From contig OX411545.1 in assembly GCA_948146395.1 (NCBI GenBank), positions 17,349,026 through 17,413,025 of the forward strand: a stretch of 64,000 bases of DNA, read 5' to 3'. Positions 44,090 to 54,774 of this stretch are shown here, piece by piece. Positions within the stretch are counted from its first letter, which is position 1; each line of letters starts with the position of its first letter. The notes beneath the pieces were generated by a model. It made no database searches. It was not told the origin of the DNA and was given only the letters and a program-made list of their open reading frames with translations. The DNA comes from Fragum whitleyi (taxonomy: Eukaryota > Mollusca > Bivalvia > Cardiida > Cardiidae). The position numbers and the translations under genes are program-made.

Positions 44090-44725
44090 AAGCATCATTT
44101 CTATGAAGTTTTGTTGAATCCTGAACTGTAGTTTCAAAGAAGATTTTATTACATTTCATCATATGGGACCATTTTTCAGTGCAAAGGTGGCCATAGAGCC
44201 CATTTCTTAAACCCGATTAGCATTTTATGAACAAATCTGAAAGAACATGTCCTCAGCATCATTCCTATGAAATTTGGTTGAATTCTGAACCATAGTTTCA
44301 GAGAGAAAGATTTTTTTTATATTTCATCTTATGGGACCAATTTTCAGTGATGGGAAAATCCATGTTATCTGCCCGATCAGAATTTTACGGACAAATCGGA
44401 AAGACAATGTCCTAAGCATCATTCCTGTGAAGTTTGGTTGGATTCTGAACAGTAGTTTCAAATTAGAAGATTTGTTTATTTCATCTTATGGGACCATTTT
44501 TCAGTGTGTGATAGCTCATGGTGCCCATGTCATAAGCCCAATCAGAATTTTACAAACAAATCTGATTGAACATATCCCAAGGATTATTATTCCTGCAAAG
44601 TTTTGTTGAATTCTGCTGAGTAGTTTCAGTGAAGAAGATGTGCAGGTTGATCTTTGCTTTTACCACCTGCCAGAACATTAATATTCAGAAATATTCAGAT
44701 TCATCATGAAAGGAATTATTCTTCA
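44090..44725. repeat. ~160-bp tandem repeat (3.5 units) and P1 remnant abutting exon 5
   Basis: CATCATTCCT.TGAA.TTTGGTTG recurs at about 44093, 44258 and 44417, with CTTATGGGACCA.TTTTCAGTG. The P1 remnant (TGATCTTTGC...TTCATCATGAAAGGAATTAT) reaches the exon 5 donor itself. Confidence 0.7.
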
Positions 44726-44730
44726 CTTAC

Positions 44731-44806
44731 ACTCAAACTCGAATCCCAATGGATTTGCGTCTCCTTGATCACGGTCAAAAGCTCTGATCAATCCAATTAT
44801 CTGTCC
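44731..44806 (-). CDS. Cadherin exon 5 (EC domain 3, Ca-binding segment)
   Basis: Acceptor CTTTTTCAG ends at 44807 and donor GTAAGT lies at 44725-44730. 76 nt, phase 0 in, 1 out; residues 181-206. GQIIGLIRAFDRDQGDANPL carries the G.I...A.DRDQG signature. It joins exon 4 as LLEGTPPGQIIGLIRAFD. Confidence 0.94.
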
Positions 44807-44829
44807 CTGAAAAAGCAGGTGTCAAATTA

Positions 44830-46000
44830 TTCATTTTTCTTTGATGCTTTTTGGTGGATTCACTCACACACAATCACCATCCTGTTTGGATTATCCAGAC
44901 AGTTGATAAGTAATAGGGTAGGGCCTGTGACTGACTAGTCGAGATACAAGTCTCCCTCACCATATCTGGCAATAGGATGGGTTGGTATGTTGTCGAGAAA
45001 TAACTGTAGACTATCATTTGATAAACTCATCGCATTTCCAGTGAAATAATCAAAAGTTATACCCTGCTTTTGTTCATTTCACCCTGTCTGGCTTAATTTA
45101 AGCAGAGTCTAATAAGTGACACCATCATGAATGTTGCGCATTCGAAACACCAATTGGCCCATCGCACGATCAACCTTGGATGTACGTAGATGGACTATTT
45201 TTAAAGATTACAGGAAAACCTTGGAAAAACTCGATGACGTCAGTTAAAATGGCGTTACCCCTCAAAACTGCGAGTGAAAACATTAGACGTCACCAATACT
45301 ACTTGTTTAAGTCACTGACATGAAACCATCGAATCCTTATATAAATATCTTTAGATTCTTAAAATCAATGACGACTGAAAAAATCTTAATTTTTGAGAAT
45401 GATGAATCATTCTCAAAAATTAAGATTTTTCAGCTGTTATTTACTGTAAAAGATATAAACTTACAGTGCTAGTTTTTCTTACACTTTTTCTGCCTAACAA
45501 AATACATGATTTTCTTACATACCCATCCCCCTTATATACATCCGAGGTCTGTTACAGTTTACAGAAATGGCCGAGTGATGTTCCAAATGGAATGTTACAT
45601 AAAGCAATCACATGCAAAATGACACACTATTTGTGTTATTATTTTCACATTTTGTCCCATTTTTTTAATTTAAAATATAGATTACTTGTTTGTTTTTTGA
45701 GTAGGATGAGTAGATATTTTATTTTGTAATCAACAAAAGCTATATAAATTGTGAAAAAATAGCATTTGTTGATCACTAAATGAAATAAAAAAAGATCTTA
45801 CACTGAAACACATGATTATAATATGACCTACATCGCAAGAGTGAAATAAGCTTTGATATTTTTAAATTTGATTTAATACCAAATTGATCAAACTTGTCAT
45901 CTTAAACAGATAAAAAATCTGCACATCCTTGTTTTTACCTCTTTATAGATGCCTCATTGGATAAATTCGGTATTCAATGATCACTCATAAAAAATGGCCA
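44830..46000. mobile_element. Interrupted M-family MITE, a 25-nt-arm hairpin, and F fragment
   Basis: M pieces at about 44835-44860, 44990-45160 and 45590-45810 are separated by foreign DNA. At 45377-45432 CTGAAAAAATCTTAATTTTT and its exact inverse TTAAGATTTTTCAG form a near-perfect hairpin. 45825-45990 is F-family (ATATGACCTACATCGCAAGA). Confidence 0.65.
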
Positions 46001-46189
46001 AAAACAGCAGATGCTAGGGGTTTACTATGACTGCAAAATGAGATCAGAACTAAAAGTGATTCATGACTTAATAAAGTCATAGGAGTAGATTACAGGCCTT
46101 TTGTGGTTACGATATTGTGGGTACGATCGGATAATAAATGAAAAACCCCAAGGAATTATAACTGAATCAATCAATTAACACAAAAGCTT

Positions 46190-47044
46190 AACTAGAGCAC
46201 CGCAAGCGGGTGCCAACACTCAACTGTTAATTTCTTAGGCAAATGCAAATATATGAACTTGGTACCTACAGAAAAGTCTTGTACAAAGCAATGATCATTT
46301 GAAATTTGAAGGCTCTTTGACTAACCATTCAAAAATTATGACCAAGGTTAAATTTTTTCAAACAAATTTGACCTTGAAAAATGACTTGACTGATGACCTA
46401 GAACTTGGTACCAACAGATAGGTCTTGTCCCAAGCAATAATCATGTGAAATATGAAGGCTCTATGACCTACCATTCAAAAGTTATGACTAAGTCTAATTT
46501 TTTAAAGAGATTTGACCTTGAAATGACCTTGACCTTGACTGATGACCTTGAACTTGGTACCTACAGAAAGGTCTTGTGCCAAGCAAAAATCATGTGAAAT
46601 ATGAAGGCTCTATGACTTACCATTCAAAAGTTATGACTAAGTCTAATTTTTTTAAAGAAATTTGACCTTGAAATGACCTTGACCTTGACTGATGACCTTG
46701 AACTTGGTACCTACAGAAAGGTCATGTCCCAAGCAATAATCATGCGAAATATGAAGGCTCTATGACTTACCATTTAAAAGTTTTGACTAAGGTTAACTTT
46801 TTTAAAGAGATTTGACCTTGAAAAATGACCTTGACCTTGACTGATGACCTTGAACTTGGTACCTACAGACAGGTCTTGTCCCAAGCAATAATTATGTGAA
46901 ATATGAAGGCTCTATGACTTACCATTCAAAAGTTATGACCAAGGTTAAAGTTTGTCACGCCAATGCCAACGCCAACAACACAACGCAAACGACGCCAAGG
47001 TGATCATAATACCTCGGGTTTTATTCGAAAACAGCCAAGCTAAA
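46190..47044 (+). repeat. Helentron-like element with ~149-bp TGACCTTGA units
   Basis: Start ACTAGAGCACCGCAAGCGGG, then about 4.5 units with TGATGACCTTGAACTTGGTA and ATATGAAGGCTCTATGAC, then CGCAAACGACGCCAAGGTGA and the closing GGTTTTATTCGAAAACAGCC. 46001-46189 is unassigned. Confidence 0.8.
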
Positions 47045-47084
47045 AACGGGGGAGGGGGGGGGGGGGTATTTTAGAGCATTGGGC

Positions 47085-47389
47085 TACCATATTTCTTCTA
47101 ATTAACACTCCCGGGAACTATTCATGCCATGGTCAGGATGCTTTTATCTAATATGCTTTTCCTGTTTAAAAAAAAAAAAAAAACACATAAAAATTGATGT
47201 CTATTAGGTCCTTTTCTCTAAAGTGATTTTCCTCTAAGCAATCATATACATGATTGTTTAGAGGAAATTCATCTCAAATTAGAGAAGAAGTCTCAAAAAG
47301 TCCCTGAAATTTAGGCATTTGAAGTGGGTTGAAAAAAATGTAGGGGTGCTTCTAAAAGAGAGGGCGCTATTATTAGAGGAAAAACGGTA
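47085..47389. mobile_element. G-family MITE, preceded by a poly-G run
   Basis: ACCATATTTCTTCTAATTAA and TTATTAGAGGAAAAACGGT termini; CTAAGCAATCATATACATGA palindrome inside. About 14 G lie near 47054-47067. Confidence 0.75.
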
Positions 47390-47439
47390 TATATGACCAC
47401 TGCCTTGATTTGACTTTTTACTATAATTTGTAATCATTT

Positions 47440-47990
47440 GAAATTCTTGGATTAAAATGCAGTTACAGATAGAGAGGGTATTTCGAATATTAGATCAAAG
47501 TATTTCGACAAGTATAACACTAATCCTATGGTGTTGGTACTCATTCGAATTGCCTCATACTCGTTTAAATTGTCTGGTCGAGCTAATTTAAACGAGTACT
47601 CACAACATAGGATATCATCGATGCAGAGCTCCAGATGTAGAAGGTATTTTGAATATTTGATCAACTTGTTTCGATAAGTATAACTCTAATCCTATCTTGT
47701 TGGTACTCAGTTGAATTGTCTTGTACTCATTGCAACTGTCTTGTGGGTACTCATTTGAATAGTCTGGACAAGACAATTGCAATGAGTACGAGACAATTCA
47801 AATGAGTACCCACAATAGGGTTTCATAGATGCAGAGCTACACATATAGAAGGTATTTTGAATTTTAGTTTAAAGTGTTTCGATATGTATAACTCTAACCC
47901 TATCTTGTTTGTACTCATGTGAATTGTCTCGTACTCATTGCAATTGTCTTGTCCAGACTATTCAAATGAGTACCCACAACAATTTGCAAT
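47440..47990. repeat. V array: three ~195-bp units, each a palindrome of GTACTCATT words
   Basis: Each unit has ATAGA..AGGTATTT.GAAT.TT, then TACTCATTTGAATTGTC-type arms pairing with GACAATTCAAATGAGTACCC. The middle unit carries a long stem with CTCATTGCAA / TTGCAATGAG. The array ends 66 nt before the exon 4 donor. Confidence 0.8.
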
Positions 47991-48055
47991 TAATTGCAAA
48001 TGAAATATTTTAGAGGGGTTTTACGCTTCTTATCTCTACCTCTGCTCATACTTAC

Positions 48056-48196
48056 GGGTGGAGTGCCTTCGAGTAGAGTGAATCCGTACAAATCTTGTTC
48101 AAACCCTGGTGGAGTATTCTGGATATCTAGAATAGTTATCTGCAGGTTGTGGGCTATGGAAGTTAAAGTTGGTTCGGCGGGATCTGATGGCACATT
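48056..48196 (-). CDS. Cadherin exon 4 (EC 2 end, EC 3 start)
   Basis: Acceptor ACACCACAG ends at 48197 (pyrimidine tract only moderate) and donor GTAAGT lies at 48050-48055. 141 nt, phase 0 to 0; residues 134-180. NVPSDPAEPTLTSIAHNLQI leads to TILDIQNTPPGF, a linker with QNTPP instead of NDNPP, then LYGFTLLEGTPP with the L.E Ca-site glutamate. Both junctions are in phase. Confidence 0.93.
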
Positions 48197-48304
48197 CTGT
48201 GGTGTAAATATAGAACCACTATCATAAAAAATTTCTTTGATTTTAAAAGATTTCATATTGTTTAAGCTCTGAAAACTGATTGCATGATAAAAAGAATGAC
48301 ATGT

Positions 48305-48466
48305 TATAGTAGTTGACTGGTAATGATTCCACAACATTTCAGAAGTTATAAATTTTAACCATGTTTAATGAGGTTCCTTATGATTTCATGAGGAAACCTT
48401 GGTTAACATTGTTAAAGACCAGAAAGTTAAAAAATGATGTGGTTTTATTACGGGTCCACTACCTTA
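48305..48466. mobile_element. T-family MITE
   Basis: ACTGGTAATGATTCCACAAC at the left and TTATTACGGGTCCACTACCT at the right; GAGGAAACCTTGGTTAACAT in the centre. Confidence 0.7.
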
Positions 48467-48539
48467 ATGTCTTACAGTATCAATCTTATTGAGGCCTGAG
48501 GTTATAAAAATTTTCTCATTCTCATAAAAGATAAAATTA

Positions 48540-49030
48540 ACAAGAGCCATGTCGGATATGACAATTCCCCGCCATCAAAGCTTGATAGTAAACTGAAGCC
48601 TAATCAAAGAGAAAAACTCCATAACTATGAAAGAGAGAGTTTTAATTCTTGTGCACTGCCCTTCTCCTCCATGATTTCTATCCACCTATTAGTTGATAGC
48701 TTTTATACTTTAGGTTATATGCTGCGCATAAGTTGAGTGACAGAATGACAGAATGATGGTTGTTTGATTGAATGGAGTTTTACACCACTTTCAACATTTT
48801 TTCAGTTACATCACGGCGCCTGGAGCAACTTACAATGGATTCCTGGTATTTCTTTCACCAGTTCAACCATCACATCCTTTCCTAACCCCCAGGTGCTTTC
48901 TCACATAGGTCTATGATTATCAATCCCATTGGTGAGAGACAAAATAGTCAGAAAGAATGAGCGCCGCGATTAGGGAGATAGAATGATGGAGAGAGACCAT
49001 TACTACATCCCCTTTGCGGAAAAGGCAGGG
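48540..49030 (+). repeat. Helentron-like element split by SINE-A (48760-48979)
   Basis: The outer element starts CAAGAGCCATGTCGGATATG and ends ATCCCCTTTGCGGAAAAGG. SINE-A inside, minus strand and 5'-truncated, is flanked by AGAATGATGG at 48750-48759 and 48980-48989, a 10-bp target duplication. Confidence 0.8.
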
Positions 49031-49090
49031 GATAATAAGCTATTACAAATTTATAAGGACATGTATTATCTTTTACTTTCATTAGTTTAT

Positions 49091-49320
49091 TTAACCCTTT
49101 ACCAAACAACAAAATTTCAGGGTGGTCCAATTTGAAAGCTGCTGCAGACGACAAAATAAATTATATCAAAGGTAGAAATTGTGTATTGTTTAGCATAGAA
49201 AATATTGAGACAAATGGAGAAAATGCTGATGATCAGCATTTTCTTCTTTTGCCACAATGTTTTCCTAAGCCTTCTCTAATAGAGACGTCAAAACCCGGTC
49301 TTGTTAGGGAAAGGGTTAAA
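49091..49320. mobile_element. P2-related MITE
   Basis: TTAACCCTTTACCAAACAAC and TTGTTAGGGAAAGGGTTAA; hairpin GAAAATGCTGATGATCAGCA in the middle. Confidence 0.7.
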
Positions 49321-49442
49321 TTAAAGTTTTGAGAAAATTTTCAGTTGAGCCTGAGAAAAGTTTTATAACCTTGGGCCCTAGTCTCAGCAGTCATTTAAAC
49401 CTTGTCACGATAAATTCTCCCACTGGGGACCTGATGAATTTG

Positions 49443-49647
49443 AACAAGAGATGTTTGTAAAACATTTATGCCCCCAATACAAGTGGGTCAATAGCCTATT
49501 CTTTGTGAATTAACAAAGGGCAATAACTCAAAAAATATGATGAGTAGAATTATGATTCTTGTACACTGCACTTCTCCTTAAGGAGATATATCCGACTGTA
49601 ATTTTTCATGATTCTAGCTTGCATACTGTGTGAGAAATGCTCCAAAC

Positions 49648-49681
<34 letters not shown>

Positions 49682-50022
49682 TAACAGCATTTTTTTTTAA
49701 GTTTGACCTTGACAGATGACCTTGACCTTGTCTCATGACCTTGACCTTGTCACATGACCTTGACTTTGGTGTACAGCTTTGTATGTCAAATACTTTTGGA
49801 GAAAAGGCAAAGGTTAAGTTTTCGGGTTAAGTTTTCGGACTGACAGATGGATGGACAGACGGACGGACAGACAGACAGACATGAGTAAAACAATATGCCC
49901 CTGATCTCTTGATACGGGGGCATAAAAATGGTCTACAGACAGACTCACTGACGGATGGACCAACTGATGGACAGACCGACAAGTGCAAAGCAATATAACC
50001 CCCTTCTTCGAAGTGGGGCATA
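49443..50022 (+). repeat. Helentron-like element nested in a second Helentron-like element
   Basis: The outer copy runs 49443-49645 and resumes 49925-50022 (AACAAGAGATGTTTGTAAAA to CCCCCTTCTTCGAAGTGGGG). The inner copy 49646-49924 runs CAAGATGTGTTTGTGAAACA, three TGACCTTGACCTTG words, (GACGGACA)n, and GATACGGGGGCATA. Peptides rich in SVCPSVRPSV come from the microsatellite and are not protein. Confidence 0.85.
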
Positions 50023-50204
50023 AAGATACAAACATATCATTCTCTTTTCAAGTAAATAGGATCTGTGATGATCTTAATTGAGATTGGAATTGAAATGTTT
50101 TTGAGCAAGCCTTGCCAACCGTAATAACTTTCCTATCCTAGATGAGGTTGTTTCAAATGAAATCAAGTAGCAGATTCGTTTTCTCACATAAAAACATGGT
50201 TTAA

Positions 50205-50515
50205 CCGTATTTCTCCTAATAAACGCTCACAAGATCTGAACATATTTAACATGGTTAGGAAATTTTTATTTTCTATGCATTTTCTTATTTAAAAAAATCA
50301 CTAAAATTGATGTCTTGTATGCCCTTTTCCCTTTAAATTTAGGTGAATTTCTTATAAACAATCATTTAAATGATTGCTTAGAAGAAATTCATCTCAAATT
50401 ATAGAAGAAGTCTCAAAAAAGTCCTAAAATTTAGGCACTGGAAGTAGGTTTTCTTAGTAAAAAATGTAGGGGCGCTACTATTAGGGAGGGCGCTATTATT
50501 ACAGGAAATACGGTA
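50205..50515. mobile_element. G-family MITE
   Basis: ACCGTATTTCTCCTAATAAA and TATTATTACAGGAAATACGGT are near-perfect inverted termini; the best bounded G copy. 50516-50976 is unassigned. Confidence 0.85.
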
Positions 50516-50976
50516 TGCCAAAATAATTTCATTTTAGTTGCGTCCACCAAGATTCCTGCAATCTGATTGGCTGAAAAGTTGGCTTCTTTCTCCAAATGAA
50601 TTTAAAGTGCACATCTTTTAATTAAGCTTCTCCAACATGTAGTCCTTTAAACATATGTTTTATTCATAGGTGTGAATTTCCAATTACTAATTACCTAAGA
50701 AGTCACAACCCAGTGTTTACCCTGATTTTCACACTTGTTGATTGGTACTAATCTGTTATTTTGAAAAACTTTTTGCAATGCCCTTATTTTTCTGAATCTA
50801 GAATGATCAATCTACTTTAAATTTCCAGTGAAAGAATTTTGAAATGTGATCTCTGGTTGACATACACTAGAACAAATATCTTTCAAGAGATGGTATGGTC
50901 CCTTTTAGTGTGATGGATCACACTCATAAATTCTGGTTCTGCATATACTCAGGATATGATTGTGTATTTTACTTAC

Positions 50977-51135
50977 GATAGCAATAACATTCAGTGTATA
51001 CAAAACCGTGTTGCCTTCAAGACTGTTTGTAAATCCATCAGTATAATCATCCCGCACAGCAGTGACATTCACAACTGTGAATGAATCCAAAGCTCGTGCT
51101 TTGTATGAAGTCAGAAGGAAATAATCACTGCATGT
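50977..51135 (-). CDS. Cadherin exon 3 (EC domain 2, strands E-F)
   Basis: Acceptor TTGCAAACAG ends at 51136 and donor GTAAGT lies at 50971-50976. 159 nt, phase 0 to 0; residues 81-133. TCSDYFLLTSYKARALDSFT then VVNVTAVRDDYTDGFTNSLE and VLYTLNVIAI. Domain 2 is longer than a usual EC (about 137 residues from residue 29 to 165), with this exon supplying an extended insertion around RDDYTDGF. Confidence 0.9.
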
Positions 51136-51231
51136 CTGTTTGCAAAAAGAGAAACAACAAAGATTATAGCTTGTGTTTACTGTTCCCCTTCAAGAGTCAT
51201 TGGCTCACTGACTGTGAATTTTTAGGGATCA

Positions 51232-51605
51232 ATTAGTTTGTTTGAATGGGGTTTAACGCCAAATTCAACATTATTGAAGTTATATCACAGTGGCAGGTTG
51301 CCTACCTTTGGTTTCCTGGGACTATTTTCACAAAGTTCTTACGAAAAAAATAATCGTAAGTCAAATTCATAAATTCTACCTGGTGTTTTCAGTCTTTGTT
51401 AGATTCTGCCTTGCAATATCATGCATGGCAGAATTCCATATTTTGTAATTACTATAAAAGCAATTTTGATTATTGACTTACGCAAAAAATGATTGTATGA
51501 TGATTAGTAAGACATGTATGATGTTTAGTAAAACAGGCCCAAATTTCATCCAAGCCTCGCTAGCTACTCACCCCTCTTAACCCTTTCCTGTTTTACAAAA
51601 TTTTG
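51232..51605. repeat. SINE-A tail, GGGCCC-type MITE remnant, P2 start
   Basis: 51232-51310 has TTTGAATGGGGTTTAACGCC. 51320-51540 resembles 26138-26388. 51578-51603 starts TTAACCCTTTCCTGTTTTAC. Confidence 0.55.
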
Positions 51606-51654
51606 GACAACAATTTGGCTTTGCATTTGAGTTATTCTCCCATCAGACTTTATT

Positions 51655-51728
51655 CATTCAGGAGTCACTGCACTATTGTAAGTGCCAATGATTTTATAGG
51701 CAAATACAATAGTGTTGCACAAACCAAA
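51655..51728. repeat. S2 palindrome
   Basis: GAGTCACTGCACTATTGTAA is inverted as CAATAGTGTTGCACAAACC; related at 16258 and 53018. Confidence 0.65.
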
Positions 51729-51958
51729 CGTCATGGACACAACAATGCAAAAATAAATTATATCCAATATAACACTTTTACAAAGGGGGTGCAATATAGT
51801 TGACCTAGACTATATTACAACAAACATTCTGACCAAGTTTGAAACCATTTGGGCCATTTGGGCAAAACATGATGCCAATGGAGAACATATAAGATTTTTC
51901 TAAAATTTGACCCCTTGACCTCATTTTTGACCCAACTTGACTAGATTTCAAATTTGAC

Positions 51959-52607
51959 CTACAGTTAAACTTCAGTAGCTCGAACATCTTGGGGACTTGA
52001 TAATTTGTTCGAGAGATCGGCCGTTCGACCAATCCAAAAAAAAAAAAACTATAAAGGTATAAGAAGATGGAAATGCGCCACATCCGGTATTACATCGTAT
52101 CCGAATATATGTATACTTATTTGGTTCTTCAATTTCACTTTTTAATTCAATAGTTTTTAAGTTTCTAGCGATTGATCAACGGGATTTGTGTTTAAAAATT
52201 AATAAGAGAAAAAAATGATGAAAAAACCCTTGACTTAGTCTTATTGTTTCATTCCCTTTGTTTACAAAAATGGCTACCGTAATTTATAATTCCTGTTACG
52301 TACGCGGCCTCAATTAAAAATGAGGTGTCAAAAGGGATTACGAGTTGAAAGTGTGAAAATCAGCTAAATATGACATCTTGTTAATAGCAATGGACCCTTT
52401 GTTCGATGTTTTCCAGGTGAAATATAAAGCATTTTTAACTTCCGGACTGAAGAATGTGTTCGAGAGTTCGACCGTCCTGTTGTACGAGTTTTCCGAGGTC
52501 GAAAACTATGAATTTTGAGCGAAATCTGCCGGGACTGAGATCCTTGTTCGAATTTTTCATAGTGTTCAAGATTACCCTTTGTCCGAGAGACCGAAGTTTG
52601 ACTGTAT
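51959..52607. mobile_element. Pogo/Tigger-like MITE (~650 bp)
   Basis: TACAGTTAAACTTCAGTAGC at the left is inverted as GACCGAAGTTTGACTGTATA at the right, TA at both edges. CGAACATCTTGGGGACTTGA and CGAGAGTTCGACCGTC form further subterminal pairs. No transposase frame. Confidence 0.7.
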
Positions 52608-53017
52608 ATTGAATGGAGACATTCTGACCATGTTTCAAGACACTTTCAAGAGTCAAAAATGTGGCTTCTAGAGTGCACACAAGGTAAAAGATGACTATAG
52701 AAGATGGATGATGGACGTCAGTCATCACCTAATCATGAAAGGTCACCTTAAGCACAACATGATCAGGTGAGCTAATAAAAATGATGTATCGTCTTATCTG
52801 AATGTAAACACTGCATTTACAAACAATACTTTAAGTAACATTTTAAAATGTTAAACTAAGATAAATGATAAAACTATAGATTGAAATTTATGTTAATGTT
52901 GCCGACACATGCACAGTTGGTTACACAATGACCGCCACACAAAACTGAAGCATGTTATGAATAACATGCCAAAGCTTTGCCCCCCACTAAAATATAATTT
53001 CTTCTAATTTCATATAG
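52608..53017. other. Helentron-like 3' end (to ~52775) and unassigned intron
   Basis: GGTCACCTTAAGCACAACAT and ATCAGGTGAGCTAATAAAA give the closing hairpin. The rest is unassigned. Confidence 0.5.
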
Positions 53018-53440
53018 AGGAGTCAGTACGTCAGTTTTAAGTGCTTGTAAAACTTTAGGCACTTACAATAGTGATGCACAGACCCTTCGATTTATGCATT
53101 TTAAACAATTGTGGTATATATATAATACCTACTTAGTGTTTTGTATGAAAAAAAAAATCTAACGAGGTTGGGAGAATTGATATTTGTCAAGGCTATGCCG
53201 AGACAATTATCCATTCTCACAACCAAGTTAGATATTTTTTCATGCAATACACTTAGTACGTATTTTATTTATCTTATAACCTCTATTTGTCTTGTTTTTG
53301 TCGATGTTCTTAACTGAAATGAAAGTTTCTAAAAATAACTGCAGTATATAATCATTCTAAAAATAACTATGCTATATCATAAAAAATATTATATGGGATA
53401 TTATCACACGGATATGTGTATAGTTATAAGATAAAATTAA
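53018..53440. repeat. S2 palindrome (53018-53090) and K-family element (53105-53440)
   Basis: GGAGTCAGTACGTCAGTTTT / CACTTACAATAGTGATGCAC. K has GGGAGAATTGATATTTGTC and its inverse GACAATTATCCATTCTC. Confidence 0.65.
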
Positions 53441-53751
53441 TTCTATGGTGACAGGTGCTTGACCTTAAGCCTTGACTAAAAGTCACTCTATGGCTAAATG
53501 ACAAAGGCTTACAGTAAGAATTACAGTAAGAGCTTAAGCCTCTTTTAAAACACCAGCCCCTTTTCTGAGGATAAAATCAACCATTTTTTATGCAATTTTG
53601 CAAAATTTTGAAGCCTCTAATAAACTCCCCACAAATCACAGTAACACAAAATTCAACAAAGAATTGATGCACCTTTTCCTTAGTGAAATTTTAGTATTTT
53701 GCACGGATTACTTTAATTTTGGCCTCTTTTTCACCATCTTAACAAATATTG

Positions 53752-53826
53752 ATGGCTCAGTGTGAAACATTTGTAACTGCCTATAAACATATAGGCAGTT
53801 ACAACTATTTCACACTAAGCCATCAA
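53752..53826. repeat. S-family palindrome inserted in unassigned intron
   Basis: TGATGGCTCAGTGTGAAACA is inverted as TTTCACACTAAGCCATCA around AAACATATAGG. Flanks TTGATGG/CATCAATAGG. 53441-53751 is otherwise unassigned. Confidence 0.8.
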
Positions 53827-53859
53827 TAGGTGGCTTAGCCTCTAGTAAAAGCCTGCCCC

Positions 53860-53957
53860 CATCTAATGTAAATGCTATGATTCTTATAGAACCCTGTTAT
53901 AGCATTTAGAGTATTTCTTACCAAATTTTCTGTTGTTCCTAGATTTCTGGCTGGGCT
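53860..53957. pseudogene. Duplicated exon 2 edge, left part, split by a transposon
   Basis: ATTTCTTACCAAATTTTCTG onward is the complement of the exon 2 donor and its last codons. The copy stops at GGCTGGGCT where the element 53958-57676 begins, and resumes at 57677 with TAGGCTCGTATAGTTTACTG. The upstream intron words (AATGCTATGATTCT.ATAGAAC) are repeated at about 57765-57795, so a segment longer than the 71-bp unit was duplicated. Confidence 0.85.
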
Positions 53958-54774
53958 CAGTGCCCCAGCTAGGCCCTTTCAGAAGGGCGCCCTGCCCTGC
54001 CCTGCCCTGTCGTCAAAAATCGGCGCCCTGCCCTTTTTTCCATCGCCCTGTCCTAAACTAGTCCCTAAACTTGTAGCTCTACATGTCAAATCAGCGATTA
54101 TCTAAATTTAACGCCTTTTCTCGATCAATTTGCAAGCTTTGATGTGATCGCCGATGCGTATAATCAACCCGCGAAGGCCATAACTAATTACAGCCAGTAG
54201 AGAAGAAGGGCGGGGCTTAAATCGGCAAGCAAACCAATCACAACGCGTGATTCTTTATCGAGGAAGTAGTATCCGATAATCTGTGAATGGAAATTAGCGT
54301 GTGCTCGTAAACCAATTTGACAGTCAAAAACAAACAGCGATTATCGAGTAAATGCTTATGATTAGCTATAAATGAGGTTAAAAAGGGGTAATGATCAACC
54401 TTTACACCCTTCATAACGAAATCTAGAGTTGTTGGAGGTCTCGGAAGCAATTATTTCAATCCCCAAAACCCGTTGTTTTTCCCCGTCCGTGACGTGTGTG
54501 TGTGTGTTTCGAAAATTTCTTCTTTGTCATCTTCAGTACACTTAATTTGAAAAATAAAGACGTGCAAAAGCATCAAACATATCGAAAGGACTCAATTTAA
54601 GACAGTAGACTAAGGTTTATTACTGTTGACTGTGTTAGCAAAAATGAACTTTCTTGTCTACATGTTCAGTAATTCTAATGAATAAATGCAAATTTGCCTC
54701 ATAAAAAATAAATAAATAGATAAAAGAAAAAATTAAAAAAAACAAGCATTTGGAAGTATTGCATGGCAATACCA

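Noticed and set aside
49814..50035. Open frames rich in SVCPSVRPSV (also 56804-57067 and 57129-57423)
   Set aside because: These are translations of the GACGGAC microsatellite in Helentron-like tails and appear in several frames wherever that tract occurs.
54238..54450. Remnant transposase in the 3.7-kb TIR element
   Set aside because: The 70-residue frame shows no DDE/D, hAT dimerisation or zinc-finger pattern I can recognise, and sits in non-coding-looking sequence.
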